Notes under the pieces: generated by a model
The model's database searches: none
The model's input: only the letters and a program-made list of their open reading frames with translations
What the model was told of the DNA's origin: nothing
Part shown: in pieces, positions 43,616 through 53,349 of the stretch
Layout: each line of letters opens with the position of its first letter
Position numbering within the stretch: position 1 is the stretch's first letter
Translations under genes and position numbers: made by a program
NCBI RefSeq assembly: GCF_001295265.1
Contig: NZ_LJOD01000008.1
Location: 1 to 64,000, forward strand
Origin: Chryseobacterium indologenes
Lineage (GTDB): Bacteria; Bacteroidota; Bacteroidia; Flavobacteriales; Weeksellaceae
Direction: 5' to 3'
DNA length: 64,000 nucleotides

Positions 43616-43750
43616 TTAAGGACACTGAGAAAGGCGAATTTCGCTGCATATTGTTCTATTATATATTTCACAATAAAAGCAGTAGATTTTCGGCTGTCCT
43701 CCGTAAACGGTTTTCAAATCTGTTTTTGTCAGTTTTTTTAAGTTTTTCAT
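43616..43750 (-). CDS. Double-glycine leader peptide, bacteriocin-like, Cys-rich
   Basis: 44 residues: leader MKNLKKLTKTDLKTVYGG and a 26-residue core QPKIYCFYCEIYNRTICS then EIRLSQCP. The leader matches the Chryseobacterium 'bacteriocin-like' type (MKNLKKL..xxLKxxxGG) cut after GG by a C39-peptidase exporter. The core has four Cys (24, 27, 35, 43). No exporter or modifying enzyme is in the window, so the transporter acts in trans. The start ATG lies at 43748-43750; the stop TAA is followed directly by the terminator hairpin. Confidence 0.85.
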   Translation of the reverse strand: MKNLKKLTKTDLKTVYGGQPKIYCFYCEIYNRTICSEIRLSQCP

Positions 43751-43941
43751 ATTTTAAAATTTTATGATTGATGAATTTAAAACGAATATCATTATCAATT
43801 ATTATATTTTAATATTCAAAATTTTCATTATTTATAGTTTATCATAAAAATACAGCATTTTAAAGCCCATATCGATGTAAAAAATCATTTGGTTTAAATT
43901 CCCTATCTTTAGACCACCAATCACACCAATACAAAATTAAT

Positions 43942-44430
43942 ATGGAAATTATTACACCCAAAGGAGCTCATATTGGGCAAATGGATTCTACCATTAAAGC
44001 CCGAATCGGGAATGCTCTTATTGAAGGCAGCGATGACATCATTCATTACAATAAGGGAGTATGCCATGATGCAGTAGGCTATGCTATGTATATGCTGGGG
44101 GCTTCCATTACTCCGGATGAGCTCACAATGTACAAAGGACAGGGATGGCTGAGGAAATTCAACTACCCTGAAGGAGAAAAATGGGACGGCTATTCTGTTA
44201 TTCCCAAAGGAAAAGCAATAGGTTTTTACAGATTACGGGATAAAACATGGTTTCATTCTGCTTTAAGTACCGGAAACGGGGCCGAAATCCGTTCTGTGAA
44301 TAGTTTTAAACTCGGAACAACATGGTCAGTTCCGGCTGATATGAACTGGGTCCTGGGCAAACGCAATGCTGAAGACGGAACCTTTAACTATGAGGGTACA
44401 AAAATAGAGGTTTATATTTCTTCTTTGTAG
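43942..44430 (+). CDS. Orphan protein with possible papain-like Cys/His pair
   Basis: 162 residues without signal peptide. YNKGVCHDAVGYAMYMLGAS places C41 at the start of a helix, as in papain/NlpC-like folds, and KTWFHSALSTGNGAEIRSVN puts H105 in a strand. GFYRLRDK and WSVPADMNWVLGKRN follow. This layout suggests a thiol hydrolase or inactive relative, but I do not recognise a named family. Divergent from the leader-peptide gene; monocistronic. Confidence 0.62.
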   Translation: MEIITPKGAHIGQMDSTIKARIGNALIEGSDDIIHYNKGVCHDAVGYAMYMLGASITPDELTMYKGQGWLRKFNYPEGEKWDGYSVIPKGKAIGFYRLRDKTWFHSALSTGNGAEIRSVNSFKLGTTWSVPADMNWVLGKRNAEDGTFNYEGTKIEVYISSL

Positions 44431-44446
44431 CTTCGGAATTGGATAT

Positions 44447-44480
44447 AAAAAAAATCTGCCTTAAAAAGCAGATTTTTTTT
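44447..44480. terminator. Bidirectional terminator
   Basis: AAAAAATCTGC-cttaaaaa-GCAGATTTTTTTT, strong stem and T-run, between convergent genes. Confidence 0.88.
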
Positions 44481-44504
44481 TGGGGGTTATATCCAAACAG
44501 GCTG

Positions 44505-45104
44505 TTAGAGTCCTTCTATAATTCTTTTAGTTTCAAGTTCATCAATAATAAACCTGGCATCACTTTCTGTAATGTATTTACTTTCATAAAGCCATTGAAT
44601 TCTTGCAATCTGTGTTTGTATGGGGATTAGGTTATCCACCCTATAGTATTCTTTCAGATAATATTCTTTCCTGCTCTTTCTGATTTCAACAATAAAAGCA
44701 TCAACTTCTTCCATTTCTTTTTTTGAATATGAAAAATTAAGCGGTTTTGTAGCTGCCAGACTTTTGCAACTTTCTGCCCTAAACTCATTATTACATAGCC
44801 CCGCTACAACAAGACTAGGAAGCATTGCGATACCAAAAACGATCATTCCCGATGATTGGGAAAGCTGATAACTTTCGTTAATTACAATAGTGAGTAGTAA
44901 TGAATTAAATAAAACAGATATTACTGTTACCACAAGCACCCAATCTTTTGTTTTTCTAAAAACACTTTCATCATCATAAATATCTGCAAAATGAACACTA
45001 TATTCCTGTTGTTCTTTTATAAAACTACTCTTTACGAAAACCCTGTCTTCCTTAATTTCAAAATATCTTGTATTTCTTCCATCTTTTTGTGTTAGTGTCT
45101 TCAT
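44505..45104 (-). CDS. Two-helix membrane protein with SHOCT-like C-terminus
   Basis: 199 residues: soluble N-terminal strand domain, two membrane helices at about 55-77 and 82-104 (VLVVTVISVLFNSLLLTIVI, GMIVFGIAMLPSLVVAGLC), then a helical tail ending IQWLYESKYITESDARFIIDEL, resembling a SHOCT oligomerisation motif (L...G.IT..EF...K..L). Function unknown. It lies 13 bp after uvrA on the same strand. Confidence 0.7.
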   Translation of the reverse strand: MKTLTQKDGRNTRYFEIKEDRVFVKSSFIKEQQEYSVHFADIYDDESVFRKTKDWVLVVTVISVLFNSLLLTIVINESYQLSQSSGMIVFGIAMLPSLVVAGLCNNEFRAESCKSLAATKPLNFSYSKKEMEEVDAFIVEIRKSRKEYYLKEYYRVDNLIPIQTQIARIQWLYESKYITESDARFIIDELETKRIIEGL

Positions 45105-45117
45105 ATAAAAATTTTTA

Positions 45118-47946
45118 CTATAATTCCCTTTTCAGAAATTTCCCTGTCAGGCTTTTCTTAGACTTCACAATTTCCTCGGGAGTTCCCTGGGCTACAATCT
45201 GTCCGCCGTGTTTTCCGCCTTCAGGACCTACGTCAATAATATGGTCAGCTAATTTGATCACATCCATATTATGTTCAATGATGATGAATGAGTTTCCTAA
45301 TTCTACCAATTGGTTGATAGCATCCATCAGAATCTTAACATCTTCAAAATGAAGTCCGGTTGTTGGTTCATCAAGAATGTATAGGGTATTTCCGGTTTGT
45401 CTTTTGGCGAGTTCGGTAGCCAGTTTGATACGCTGTGCTTCCCCTCCTGAAAGTGTTGTAGACTGCTGTCCCAGCGTAATATATCCTAAACCAACATCCT
45501 GCAGAGTTTTTACTTTAGCAAAGATTTTAGGAATCGGCTGGAAGAATTCTACGGCTTCATCAATCGTCATATCCAGAACATCGGAAATTGATTTTCCTTT
45601 GTAACGAACTTCAAGAGTTTCTCTGTTGAAGCGCTTTCCGTTGCAGGTTTCGCAGTGTACATAAACATCCGGAAGGAAGTTCATTTCAATGACTTTTAGT
45701 CCTCCTCCCTGGCAGGTTTCACATCTTCCCCCTTTTACATTGAAAGAGAATCTTCCCGGCTTATAACCACGGATTTTACTTTCCGGAAGCTCGGCAAAAA
45801 GGTTTCTGATATCAGTGAACATTCCCGTATACGTTGCAGGATTGGAGCGCGGCGTTCTTCCTATCGGCGTCTGGTCTACGTCTACAATCTTGTCTATATT
45901 TTCAAGGCCTTCAATCTTTTTATACGGAAGGGGCTCCTGAACAGCTCTGTAGAAATGTTTATTCAGAATTGGGTATAATGTTCCGTTGATCAGAGAAGAT
46001 TTTCCACTTCCTGAAATTCCGGTTACCACTACCAGTTTACCTAAAGGAATATCCAGGGTAACATTTTTCAGGTTATTTCCTGTAGCTCCCTTTAATATTA
46101 TATTTTTACCGCTTCCGGCTCTTCTTTCAGCCGGAATTTCTATTTTTCTTTTTCCATTGATATACTGTGCCGTGATGGTATCTGCCTTCAGCAAATCTTT
46201 CGGTTTTCCCTGCCAAAGTATTTCTCCCCCGAATTTTCCGGCTCTTGGGCCAATATCCAGTACCTCATCAGCTTCAAGGATCATATCTTTATCATGTTCC
46301 ACCACCAATACGGAGTTTCCGATGTCTCTAAGGTTTTTCAGCGAGCTGATCAGCCTTTCATTATCCCTCTGGTGAAGCCCGATACTTGGCTCATCCAGAA
46401 TATACAGTACATTAACCAGTTGGGAGCCGATCTGTGTAGCAAGGCGGATTCTTTGGGATTCTCCTCCGGAAAGGGTTTTAGAACTCCTGCTTAAACTCAG
46501 GTAATCCAGTCCTACATCCAGAAGGAACTGAAGACGGGTTTCTATTTCTTTTAAGATCTCGTGAGCAATGATCTTATTTTTTTCTGAGAACTTATCTTTT
46601 ACATCAGCCAGCCATTCTTTCAGATCTGCTAAGCTTAACGCATTTACTTCAGCAATATTCTTTCCGTCTATTTTAAAACTCAGGCTTGAAGGCTGAAGAC
46701 GAGTTCCATGGCATACGGGACAGGTTTCTTCTGTTGTAAAGTGCCTTTCCAGCAGTACAGCTTCATAAGATTCTCTTTCCTCAATGATTTCTTCCATAAA
46801 GGAGATTAAACCATCAAAACTGATTTTTATTTTCTTGGTAATGCCTGCATATTTCAGATCTTTGTTGAATTCCTTATGACATCCGTTATAGATATAATCC
46901 AGCGCTTCTTCAGGGATATCCTGCATGGGCGTTGTCATGCTTAAGCCAAAGATTTCAAGAATATTTTTGATCTGTGACAGAATCCATTTATTTGATTTGA
47001 TATCTTCTAATGGTAATAACCCTCCCTGATTAATGGAAAGCTTAGGATTTTCCACAAAGTAATCGGTATTGATTTTTTTGATGGTTCCCAGTCCTTTACA
47101 ATCCGGGCAGCTTCCTTTCGGGGAGTTGAAGGAGAAGGTATTCGGTTCCGGCAGCGCCAGTGAATGTCCTGTTTCTGCATCCATCAGGTTTTTAGAAAAA
47201 TATTCAATGTCTGTACTTCCCAGTTTCTGAATGCCTATAATTCCCTCTCCCATTTCCATAGCGGTACGGAGTGATTTTTCCATCCTTGCTTCGGAGGCAT
47301 TTTCCCCGATGATCCAACGGTCTATAACGATATCAATATCGTGGGTTTTATAACGGTCCAGTTTCAGGTCGTATTCTATATCCTGCAGCTCTCCGTCAAT
47401 TCTTGCCTGCCCATACCCTTTTTTGGCCATCTGCACAAAAAGTTCGTGGTAATGCCCTTTTCTGGAACGCACTACAGGAGCCAGAAGCATTATTTTTTCA
47501 CCCTTATAATTTTCTTTGATGGTTTCAAGAATCTGTTCTTCGGTGTAGCTTACGAGTTTTTTTCCTGTGGATAAGGAGTAAGCATCAGAAACTCTCGCAT
47601 ATAAAAGACGAAGGAAATCATAAAGCTCGGTAACTGTTCCTACTGTTGAGCGTGGATTTTTATTGGTGGTTTTCTGTTCAATGGCAATTACAGGAGAGAG
47701 GCCTTCAATTTTATCTACGTCAGGTCTTTCCAGTCCGCCCAGAAACTGTCTTGCATACGCAGAAAATGTTTCGATATAACGGCGCTGTCCTTCTGCAAAG
47801 ATGGTATCAAAAGCCAGTGAAGATTTCCCGCTTCCGGAAAGCCCGGTAATAACAACCAGCTCATTTCGCGGAATTTTGACATTAATATTTTTCAGATTGT
47901 GTTCACGTGCTCCGTAAACTTCTATATATTCTGTTGATTTACTCAT
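45118..47946 (-). CDS. uvrA: Excinuclease ABC subunit UvrA
   Basis: 942 residues. Two ABC ATPase modules: first Walker A GLSGSGKS at 35-42, and second GISGSGKS in the C-terminal half; two LSGGE signature sites ([26 protein letters not shown]). Zinc modules are CPDCKGLG and CPVCHG in the N-half and CETCQGGG / CETCNGKR in the C-half. UvrA scans for DNA damage and loads UvrB. Close to family length; start chosen at [18 protein letters not shown]. Confidence 0.98.
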   Translation of the reverse strand: MSKSTEYIEVYGAREHNLKNINVKIPRNELVVITGLSGSGKSSLAFDTIFAEGQRRYIETFSAYARQFLGGLERPDVDKIEGLSPVIAIEQKTTNKNPRSTVGTVTELYDFLRLLYARVSDAYSLSTGKKLVSYTEEQILETIKENYKGEKIMLLAPVVRSRKGHYHELFVQMAKKGYGQARIDGELQDIEYDLKLDRYKTHDIDIVIDRWIIGENASEARMEKSLRTAMEMGEGIIGIQKLGSTDIEYFSKNLMDAETGHSLALPEPNTFSFNSPKGSCPDCKGLGTIKKINTDYFVENPKLSINQGGLLPLEDIKSNKWILSQIKNILEIFGLSMTTPMQDIPEEALDYIYNGCHKEFNKDLKYAGITKKIKISFDGLISFMEEIIEERESYEAVLLERHFTTEETCPVCHGTRLQPSSLSFKIDGKNIAEVNALSLADLKEWLADVKDKFSEKNKIIAHEILKEIETRLQFLLDVGLDYLSLSRSSKTLSGGESQRIRLATQIGSQLVNVLYILDEPSIGLHQRDNERLISSLKNLRDIGNSVLVVEHDKDMILEADEVLDIGPRAGKFGGEILWQGKPKDLLKADTITAQYINGKRKIEIPAERRAGSGKNIILKGATGNNLKNVTLDIPLGKLVVVTGISGSGKSSLINGTLYPILNKHFYRAVQEPLPYKKIEGLENIDKIVDVDQTPIGRTPRSNPATYTGMFTDIRNLFAELPESKIRGYKPGRFSFNVKGGRCETCQGGGLKVIEMNFLPDVYVHCETCNGKRFNRETLEVRYKGKSISDVLDMTIDEAVEFFQPIPKIFAKVKTLQDVGLGYITLGQQSTTLSGGEAQRIKLATELAKRQTGNTLYILDEPTTGLHFEDVKILMDAINQLVELGNSFIIIEHNMDVIKLADHIIDVGPEGGKHGGQIVAQGTPEEIVKSKKSLTGKFLKREL

Positions 47947-47981
47947 AATCTGGAGTGATTCTACCTGAAAATCACGATGTG

Positions 47982-47989
47982 CAAAATTA
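47982..47989 (-). promoter_or_regulatory. Candidate uvrA -7 box (TAATTTTG)
   Basis: Minus-strand TAATTTTG fits TAnnTTTG, 36 bp before the uvrA ATG. No good -33 element; no obvious SOS box noted. Confidence 0.35.
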
Positions 47990-48178
47990 CGGAATTTTAT
48001 GCAATTGTATGAACCGGAAAATTTTATTAGAGTTTAATTTTAGTTAAATTTTTAAGTTATAATTTCTATCTCATTGAATTACGTCTGCAAAGGATATACA
48101 GGATAGTTTTATTTTTAAACGCTGGAAAATTCAGAAGAATAATTTCATTCCGGAAAGCTATTATTTCTCAGCTACCGC

Positions 48179-49303
48179 TTAATATATTTTAATCAGGCAT
48201 ACATAATTTTTTAATATTTTGACCTGATCCTGTAATTCACTGGCTGAAAGCTTAGAGGGAAACTGTACGGCTTCTTTTTTTGATATTTTTCCATATAAAT
48301 CGAGTAAGTAAGAAGATTTTAAAGCATAATTTACATTCTCTGTTTTGATTCCGGCTGCTTTTAATTTAGCGGTTGTAATCCCCACTATATTCCCTTCTTT
48401 ATTAAAGAGCGGACCACCACTGTTTCCGGGTTGCAGAGGTACTGAAATCTGGTAATAACGCGCATCATCGGCAATCCCCGATGTGGCACTGATGATACCG
48501 TCGGTAACTTTATAATTACTTCCCATGATATCATTTAAAGGGTAACCCAGCGTAAAAACCCTTGAACCTACCTCCTGAGTCTGTGTAATGCCATATGGAA
48601 TAGGTTCTGTACCTTTAAATTTACGGTCTGTTATTTTTAGCAATGCCAGATCGTTAGGTGAATCAGCGATCAATAGTTTTGCTTTATAGGTAGATATGCC
48701 CAGTTTACCATTTACCGTAATTTCAATTTCAGATGCACCTGCTACAACATGGGCATTGGTGGCAATGATCCCGGTTGTAGTTAAAAAAAATCCACTGCCC
48801 GATGCTATTGAATTATCTTTTTTAAAAATAATCTCGTTTTCGGCAACAGGGTATGTTTTAATAAAATAATCGATACGTTTTCGCAGCGTTTTGGTGTCTT
48901 TCAGCTCTATGGATAGCAAAGTTTCGCTTTCCATATCTACATTCGAAAAGGTTTCATGAATTGTTTTATCACTCATATACCATTGAGTAGAATAAATTCC
49001 CTTTGCAGCACCGGGTTCAAATACAGCTTTAACTTCGCCGGGTTTCCAGCCGGGTACTTCGGTTTCTAGAATGATAGCTTTATACACAGAACCATCTTTT
49101 ATAACCCCTATTTTGTAATGCGGCATACCGTCCCTCTGATAACTTTTATAAATACCTTCTATCGGGTCAAACTTTCGGGATGACATCACAGATTTGATGG
49201 ATTCTTCTGTCCATTTTGTAAGTTCTGTCATATTCTTTGCAGGCTGTGCTGATATCACAAACGAATAAAGCAGGAATAATAGCAATAGAATCTTATTTTT
49301 CAT
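48179..49303 (-). CDS. Exported trypsin-like serine protease
   Basis: 374 residues with signal peptide MKNKILLLLFLLYSFVISAQ. A beta-rich domain of ~130 residues comes first (GIYKSYQRDGMPHYKIGVIKDG). The S1C/HtrA-like protease follows: GSGFFLTTTGIIATNAHVV with H185, DSPNDLALLKI with D218, and PLQPGNSGGPLF with S295. No PDZ domain follows, unlike DegP. It probably works in the periplasm; target unknown. Monocistronic. Confidence 0.9.
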   Translation of the reverse strand: MKNKILLLLFLLYSFVISAQPAKNMTELTKWTEESIKSVMSSRKFDPIEGIYKSYQRDGMPHYKIGVIKDGSVYKAIILETEVPGWKPGEVKAVFEPGAAKGIYSTQWYMSDKTIHETFSNVDMESETLLSIELKDTKTLRKRIDYFIKTYPVAENEIIFKKDNSIASGSGFFLTTTGIIATNAHVVAGASEIEITVNGKLGISTYKAKLLIADSPNDLALLKITDRKFKGTEPIPYGITQTQEVGSRVFTLGYPLNDIMGSNYKVTDGIISATSGIADDARYYQISVPLQPGNSGGPLFNKEGNIVGITTAKLKAAGIKTENVNYALKSSYLLDLYGKISKKEAVQFPSKLSASELQDQVKILKNYVCLIKIY

Positions 49304-49365
49304 TCGCTAATTTTTAGTTTGTACTTTCGTAAAACAAAGGATAAAATCCAAAACAACTTTTTTTG

Positions 49366-49791
49366 CTAACGGGTCAGAATAAATGTCTGTTTGTAGGTAG
49401 TATTTCCTTCAGTAGCGGTATTACTGAATTTAAATTTATTTTGGGTCAGTTCCAGAATTTTATGTTCTTTTCCCCATAAAATCATCGTGTTATTGGCTTT
49501 TACTTCATAAATATCTTCTTCTTCTCCCTCAGCGTTGGTCTTTACTTTTCCATTGGCAAAAAATTCAAAATAAATGTTTTGGGGACTATTGTTGATGATT
49601 TCAGGAGGCTGGTTGCCCACTGTTGTTTCTTCTATAAATTCCACTAAATTCCAGTAGCCCAGAATTTTTTGCTGCGTTACTGATATCATGTTATCTTCAT
49701 CATCTGCTGAACTACTTTTCTGACAGCCAAGAGTGCTCAATAAAACAGTTATTAACAACAGAAATAAGGGTAAAAATTTATTTGTTTTCAT
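49366..49791 (-). CDS. Lipocalin-like lipoprotein
   Basis: 141 residues. Lipoprotein signal MKTNKFLPLFLLLITVLLSTLGC; then ILGYWNLVEFIEETTV, a GxW lipocalin-like start, then IYFEFFANGKVKTNAEGEEEDIYEV and ILELTQNKFKFSNT. It is a paralogue of the next upstream gene (49819): same domain order, GKW/GYW site, and final YK/RKHT..LxR strand. Both are 27 bp apart on one strand. Confidence 0.85.
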   Translation of the reverse strand: MKTNKFLPLFLLLITVLLSTLGCQKSSSADDEDNMISVTQQKILGYWNLVEFIEETTVGNQPPEIINNSPQNIYFEFFANGKVKTNAEGEEEDIYEVKANNTMILWGKEHKILELTQNKFKFSNTATEGNTTYKQTFILTR

Positions 49792-49818
49792 ATTATCTAT
49801 TCAATTGTATAATTCATA

Positions 49819-50226
49819 CTATCTGCTCAGATTATAAGTGTGCTTCCTGGTATAATTTGCATTTTCTTTTACAAATTCAAAAACCAGTTTTTGTTGGGTA
49901 AACTCTTTTATAGTACAGGCATCACTGTTAATTTTAAGTATCGTTTCGTTTTCAATACTGTAGGGCTCTATTTGTTCTTCACTTCCTCCTAAGTTATAGT
50001 GTAGGTTCCCATCACTGCGAAAATCAAAATAGCTGTCTTCCTCGCCATATTCTGTCACAATTTCCACGGGCTCTGAAGGTCTTGTGGTTTCAGTTACTAA
50101 CGAAATAAATTTCCACTTCCCCAGTATTTTTTCTTTTGCGGGAACTTCCGAAGGATCATCTTTGGAACATCCTGCTGTAATAACGAGTGATAGTATTGCA
50201 AGAATGATTAATATTGCTTTTTTCAT
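49819..50226 (-). CDS. Lipocalin-like lipoprotein (paralogue)
   Basis: 135 residues. Lipoprotein signal MKKAILIILAILSLVITAGC; ILGKWKFISLVTETTRPSEP and SYFDFRSDGNLHYNLGGSEE mirror the downstream paralogue. The pair probably arose by tandem duplication, with low sequence identity now. Ligand unknown; periplasmic or outer membrane. Confidence 0.85.
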   Translation of the reverse strand: MKKAILIILAILSLVITAGCSKDDPSEVPAKEKILGKWKFISLVTETTRPSEPVEIVTEYGEEDSYFDFRSDGNLHYNLGGSEEQIEPYSIENETILKINSDACTIKEFTQQKLVFEFVKENANYTRKHTYNLSR

Positions 50227-50425
50227 AATATTAAAATTTAAAATCAGTCCTATTATTTCTCTTACAAAGATGATGTCTGGTGGGTAAATTTTCCAACAGA
50301 GAGAGATCTACAAAACATCTACAATACCAGATAAATACTTTATAAAGAATATACAGCACTATTTTCACTCTCATTCAGTATCATTTCAACGATGGAAACA
50401 TGGCTGTAATTAAATGAACAAATTG

Positions 50426-50433
50426 TATTTTTG
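50426..50433 (+). promoter_or_regulatory. -7 box TATTTTTG before the TPR-HTH regulator
   Basis: TATTTTTG fits TAnnTTTG, 72 bp upstream of the ATG at 50505. Confidence 0.5.
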
Positions 50434-50504
50434 TTTTATTCAGTATAATGAAATTCATTAATATGAATTCTGGTTAAAGAAACCATTACACCAAATCACG
50501 CATT

Positions 50505-52325
50505 ATGAAGCATCATATAAAGTTCATAATTATTCTGGTTCTATTTTTTGTTGGACTTGGTAAGACTCGTTCACAATCCATCATGATTGATTCTTTGAAA
50601 AATCTGCTCCGAAATTCAGAATTGAAACCGGAAGAAAAGGCAATGGCTCTTTCTCATCTTGGCCGCAATATCTACGAAACAGACCTTCCATCAGCCTTAA
50701 ATGCCGCCAATGAAGCGTTAAAACTGAGTCATCAATTTTCTGACGGCCAGTACAGCGCTTTTGCTCTGGCTACATTAACCTATCTTAATGTTCAACGGGA
50801 CAGCCTGGTACAGGCTCAAAAAAATATTGACAGCGCCTTAATCTATACGGCAAAATCTACAAACAGAGTCGTGAACGGATATGTGTGGCTCCGAAAAGGA
50901 TGGCTTGAATACACGGTTAATAATACCGTTAAAGCTACAGCCAGTTTTTTTAAAGCTCTGCAACTGCTAGAGGGTCAAAAATCCTATGCTTATGAGAGTC
51001 TTGTGTATCATTATTTAGCAAGTATTTATGCCGATTTAAAAGATCCTGAAAAATTGAAGAAATACACCCGCCTTAGCCTGAAACTCGCTAAACAATCGCG
51101 GGAACCTGATATTATCTGCATTGCTTATCTTGCCTCCGGATCTTCATTTTTACAGAGTTTCCGAAAAGATCCTTCACAAAAGAAACTGCTTGATTCTGCC
51201 ATTCTCTATAATAAGAAAGTACTGCAGCTTGCCCAATCACAACCCAAACGGATTGTTAACCATATCAATATAGCAGCAGCAGCTTTAAATACAGCTAATA
51301 TCTATTGGGAGTTCTTTCCAAAAGATTATAAAGACAGAGCCAGGAGTTATATTAACCAGGCTTTGACCATTGCCCGGAAAGCCAAGCATGAAGAAGTGAT
51401 TGCCAATTGTTACGGGATATTAAGCGAATATGCCCTGGCGGAGGGTAATTATGCAGAGGCAGAAATACTGTTCCTGTCTGGCTTTTCTGAGGTAGACAAA
51501 AGTATGGGCAGCAGTATTGGAGTGAAAGCTTCCATGATGAAAGGACTGGCAACCGTAGCAGAAAAAAGCGGTAATCCAATCAAAGCATTAAATTATTATA
51601 AGCAGTACATGAAGTACGAACAGGAAGCCTACAATGCTGCAAAACTGTCTATAGCCCAAAAACTTGAAGTGCGGTACGAGGCAGAAAAAAAAGAAAAAGA
51701 ACTTGAAACGCTGCAGGAACGGGCTGCTTTTAACAGAAAGCTTAATTTTATTTCTATCGGCCTGATCATAGCGGGTTTTCTTATCCTTATATTTCTTTTC
51801 CGCTCTTATCATTTCCGGTTAAAATCTTCTATTCAACAACAGAAGCTGCGTGCTGAGGAATCCGCCCGCCTGAAGGCTGAACAAGAACTGCTGGAGGAAA
51901 GACAGGATAAATTACAAAAAGAACTGCTGGCCGGCAGCTTACAGATGGAACAAAAAAAAGATCTTTTACAAACAATGCGAGATAAATTGGCAGATCAGCC
52001 GGAAAACGGAATTCTCAAAAACCAGATGGAGCGCATATTAAAAGAAGATGTACGAATGGATGAAGACTTTGAACATGCCAAAGCCAGCCTCACCAACATA
52101 CATCCGGAATTTTTTAACCGATTGCAGCAACAGGCCAATAATAAGCTTACCCGACTGGATTTGAAACACTGTACTTACATACTTATGGGATTTTCAAATA
52201 AGGAAATTGCCAATCGTATGGGTGTGGACCCTAAAAGCATTATCATGGCAAGGTATAGAATAAAACAAAAATTAAATCTCGACAAAGAAGCCAGCCTGGA
52301 TCTTTTAATACAAAAACTAAGCTGA
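50505..52325 (+). CDS. Membrane-tethered TPR / LuxR-type HTH regulator
   Basis: 606 residues. A signal peptide or anchor (MKHHIKFIIILVLFFVGLG) is followed by TPR repeats to about 390 in the periplasm (MALSHLGRNIYETDLPSALNAANEALKLS, YAEAEILFLSGFSEVD, KALNYYKQYMKYEQEAY). A membrane helix lies at about 413-433, then a coiled coil (EESARLKAEQELLEERQDKLQKE), and at about 549-600 a LuxR/GerE helix-turn-helix: YILMGFSNKEIANRMGVDPKSIIMARYRIKQKLNL. It should sense something outside and act on DNA without a phosphorelay. Its partner genes are not clear. Confidence 0.85.
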   Translation: MKHHIKFIIILVLFFVGLGKTRSQSIMIDSLKNLLRNSELKPEEKAMALSHLGRNIYETDLPSALNAANEALKLSHQFSDGQYSAFALATLTYLNVQRDSLVQAQKNIDSALIYTAKSTNRVVNGYVWLRKGWLEYTVNNTVKATASFFKALQLLEGQKSYAYESLVYHYLASIYADLKDPEKLKKYTRLSLKLAKQSREPDIICIAYLASGSSFLQSFRKDPSQKKLLDSAILYNKKVLQLAQSQPKRIVNHINIAAAALNTANIYWEFFPKDYKDRARSYINQALTIARKAKHEEVIANCYGILSEYALAEGNYAEAEILFLSGFSEVDKSMGSSIGVKASMMKGLATVAEKSGNPIKALNYYKQYMKYEQEAYNAAKLSIAQKLEVRYEAEKKEKELETLQERAAFNRKLNFISIGLIIAGFLILIFLFRSYHFRLKSSIQQQKLRAEESARLKAEQELLEERQDKLQKELLAGSLQMEQKKDLLQTMRDKLADQPENGILKNQMERILKEDVRMDEDFEHAKASLTNIHPEFFNRLQQQANNKLTRLDLKHCTYILMGFSNKEIANRMGVDPKSIIMARYRIKQKLNLDKEASLDLLIQKLS

Positions 52326-52350
52326 ATACATTAGATCAGGTTTTCAGATA

Positions 52351-52383
52351 AAAAAAGACTGACACATAGCATCAGTCTTTCTA
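52351..52383. terminator. Bidirectional terminator
   Basis: AAAAAGACTGA-cacatagca-TCAGTCTTTCT between convergent regulator and DUF3829 genes. Confidence 0.75.
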
Positions 52384-52400
52384 TAGGTTTTCCTTTGGCT

Positions 52401-53333
52401 TTATTTCACAAATGAATTATAGGCATTCAGTACAGATTCATAAGAGGAATCAATCTGCTGGATATCACTGTCTGAAATTTTTCCGGATGCTTTGGAATCC
52501 CGGATTAGTTTTCTGTAATTATCCAAAAAGCCGGATGCACTTTTATTAAAGTATTCAAACTGAGATTTTTTGTAAGAATACTGAGGATCTTTAACATTGA
52601 ATTCCAGTTTTGCATTGGTTTCTGCTACTTTGGCAAATTCATCATATTTTTTCTGGGCCTCAGCTTCGTTGAATTTTCCTGCATATTGTTTATCAAGAAC
52701 ATCCATAACAGCATCCAGGGAGCTCATCACACTTTTTGAAGAGATGATATATTCTTTCATTGGATGGTCTTTAAGAACGATTTCTTCCGCTGCATCTGTT
52801 GCCGGTTTGATTTTAACAATTAAGTTTTCTCCTGCTGTAAAAAGAGCCTGGGCTTCTGTCTCCAGATCTTTTTTTATGGTTTCGGCCTTCGCTCCTTTGT
52901 CGTCCTTATAGTCTTCGGAATTCATATAAGACTTCAGTTCTTCAAATTTTTTCTCTATGCTTTCTTTTTTAGCTTTGTAGGTATTGAAATCAGTTTCTAT
53001 GGCTGTTTTATCTTTATCAAAACCCGAAGACACATCTTTAATTTTTGAAAAGCTGTGGTCCATTGAACTTAATACAATAGGCATTATCAGTACGTTCTCT
53101 CCTTTTGATTTGGCTACAGCCGCATCAGCATAGTTAAGAATTCCCTCAATATGCTTTGAAGTGCTTTTATAGGAGTCTAAAAAATTGTTGTTAAAATCAA
53201 TAATAGCATTTGCATTTTCTGTACCGCCTAAGTCCAATACTGATTTGCCCAGCTTACTCATGTCTTTCTTGCAGCTTATAACACTAACTGATGTGAAGGT
53301 CAGCGCCATGGCAAGTACGATAATCTTTTTCAT
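52401..53333 (-). CDS. DUF3829 (YiiG-like) lipoprotein of the tssEF operon
   Basis: 310 residues with lipoprotein signal MKKIIVLAMALTFTSVSVISC, KKDM. All-helical, rich in Lys, Asp, Glu, with FNNNFLDSYKSTSKHIEGILNYADAAVAKSKGENV typical of DUF3829. It lies 16 bp after tssF, so is co-transcribed. The role is inferred from context: an envelope partner of the T6SS, perhaps analogous to a membrane-complex lipoprotein, but this is not established. Confidence 0.78.
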   Translation of the reverse strand: MKKIIVLAMALTFTSVSVISCKKDMSKLGKSVLDLGGTENANAIIDFNNNFLDSYKSTSKHIEGILNYADAAVAKSKGENVLIMPIVLSSMDHSFSKIKDVSSGFDKDKTAIETDFNTYKAKKESIEKKFEELKSYMNSEDYKDDKGAKAETIKKDLETEAQALFTAGENLIVKIKPATDAAEEIVLKDHPMKEYIISSKSVMSSLDAVMDVLDKQYAGKFNEAEAQKKYDEFAKVAETNAKLEFNVKDPQYSYKKSQFEYFNKSASGFLDNYRKLIRDSKASGKISDSDIQQIDSSYESVLNAYNSFVK

Positions 53334-53349
53334 ATTTTTTTATTTTGGT

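Noticed and set aside
45986-46375. 129-codon frame antisense to uvrA
   Set aside because: Composition is the mirror of UvrA codons; UvrA motifs on the other strand are unambiguous.
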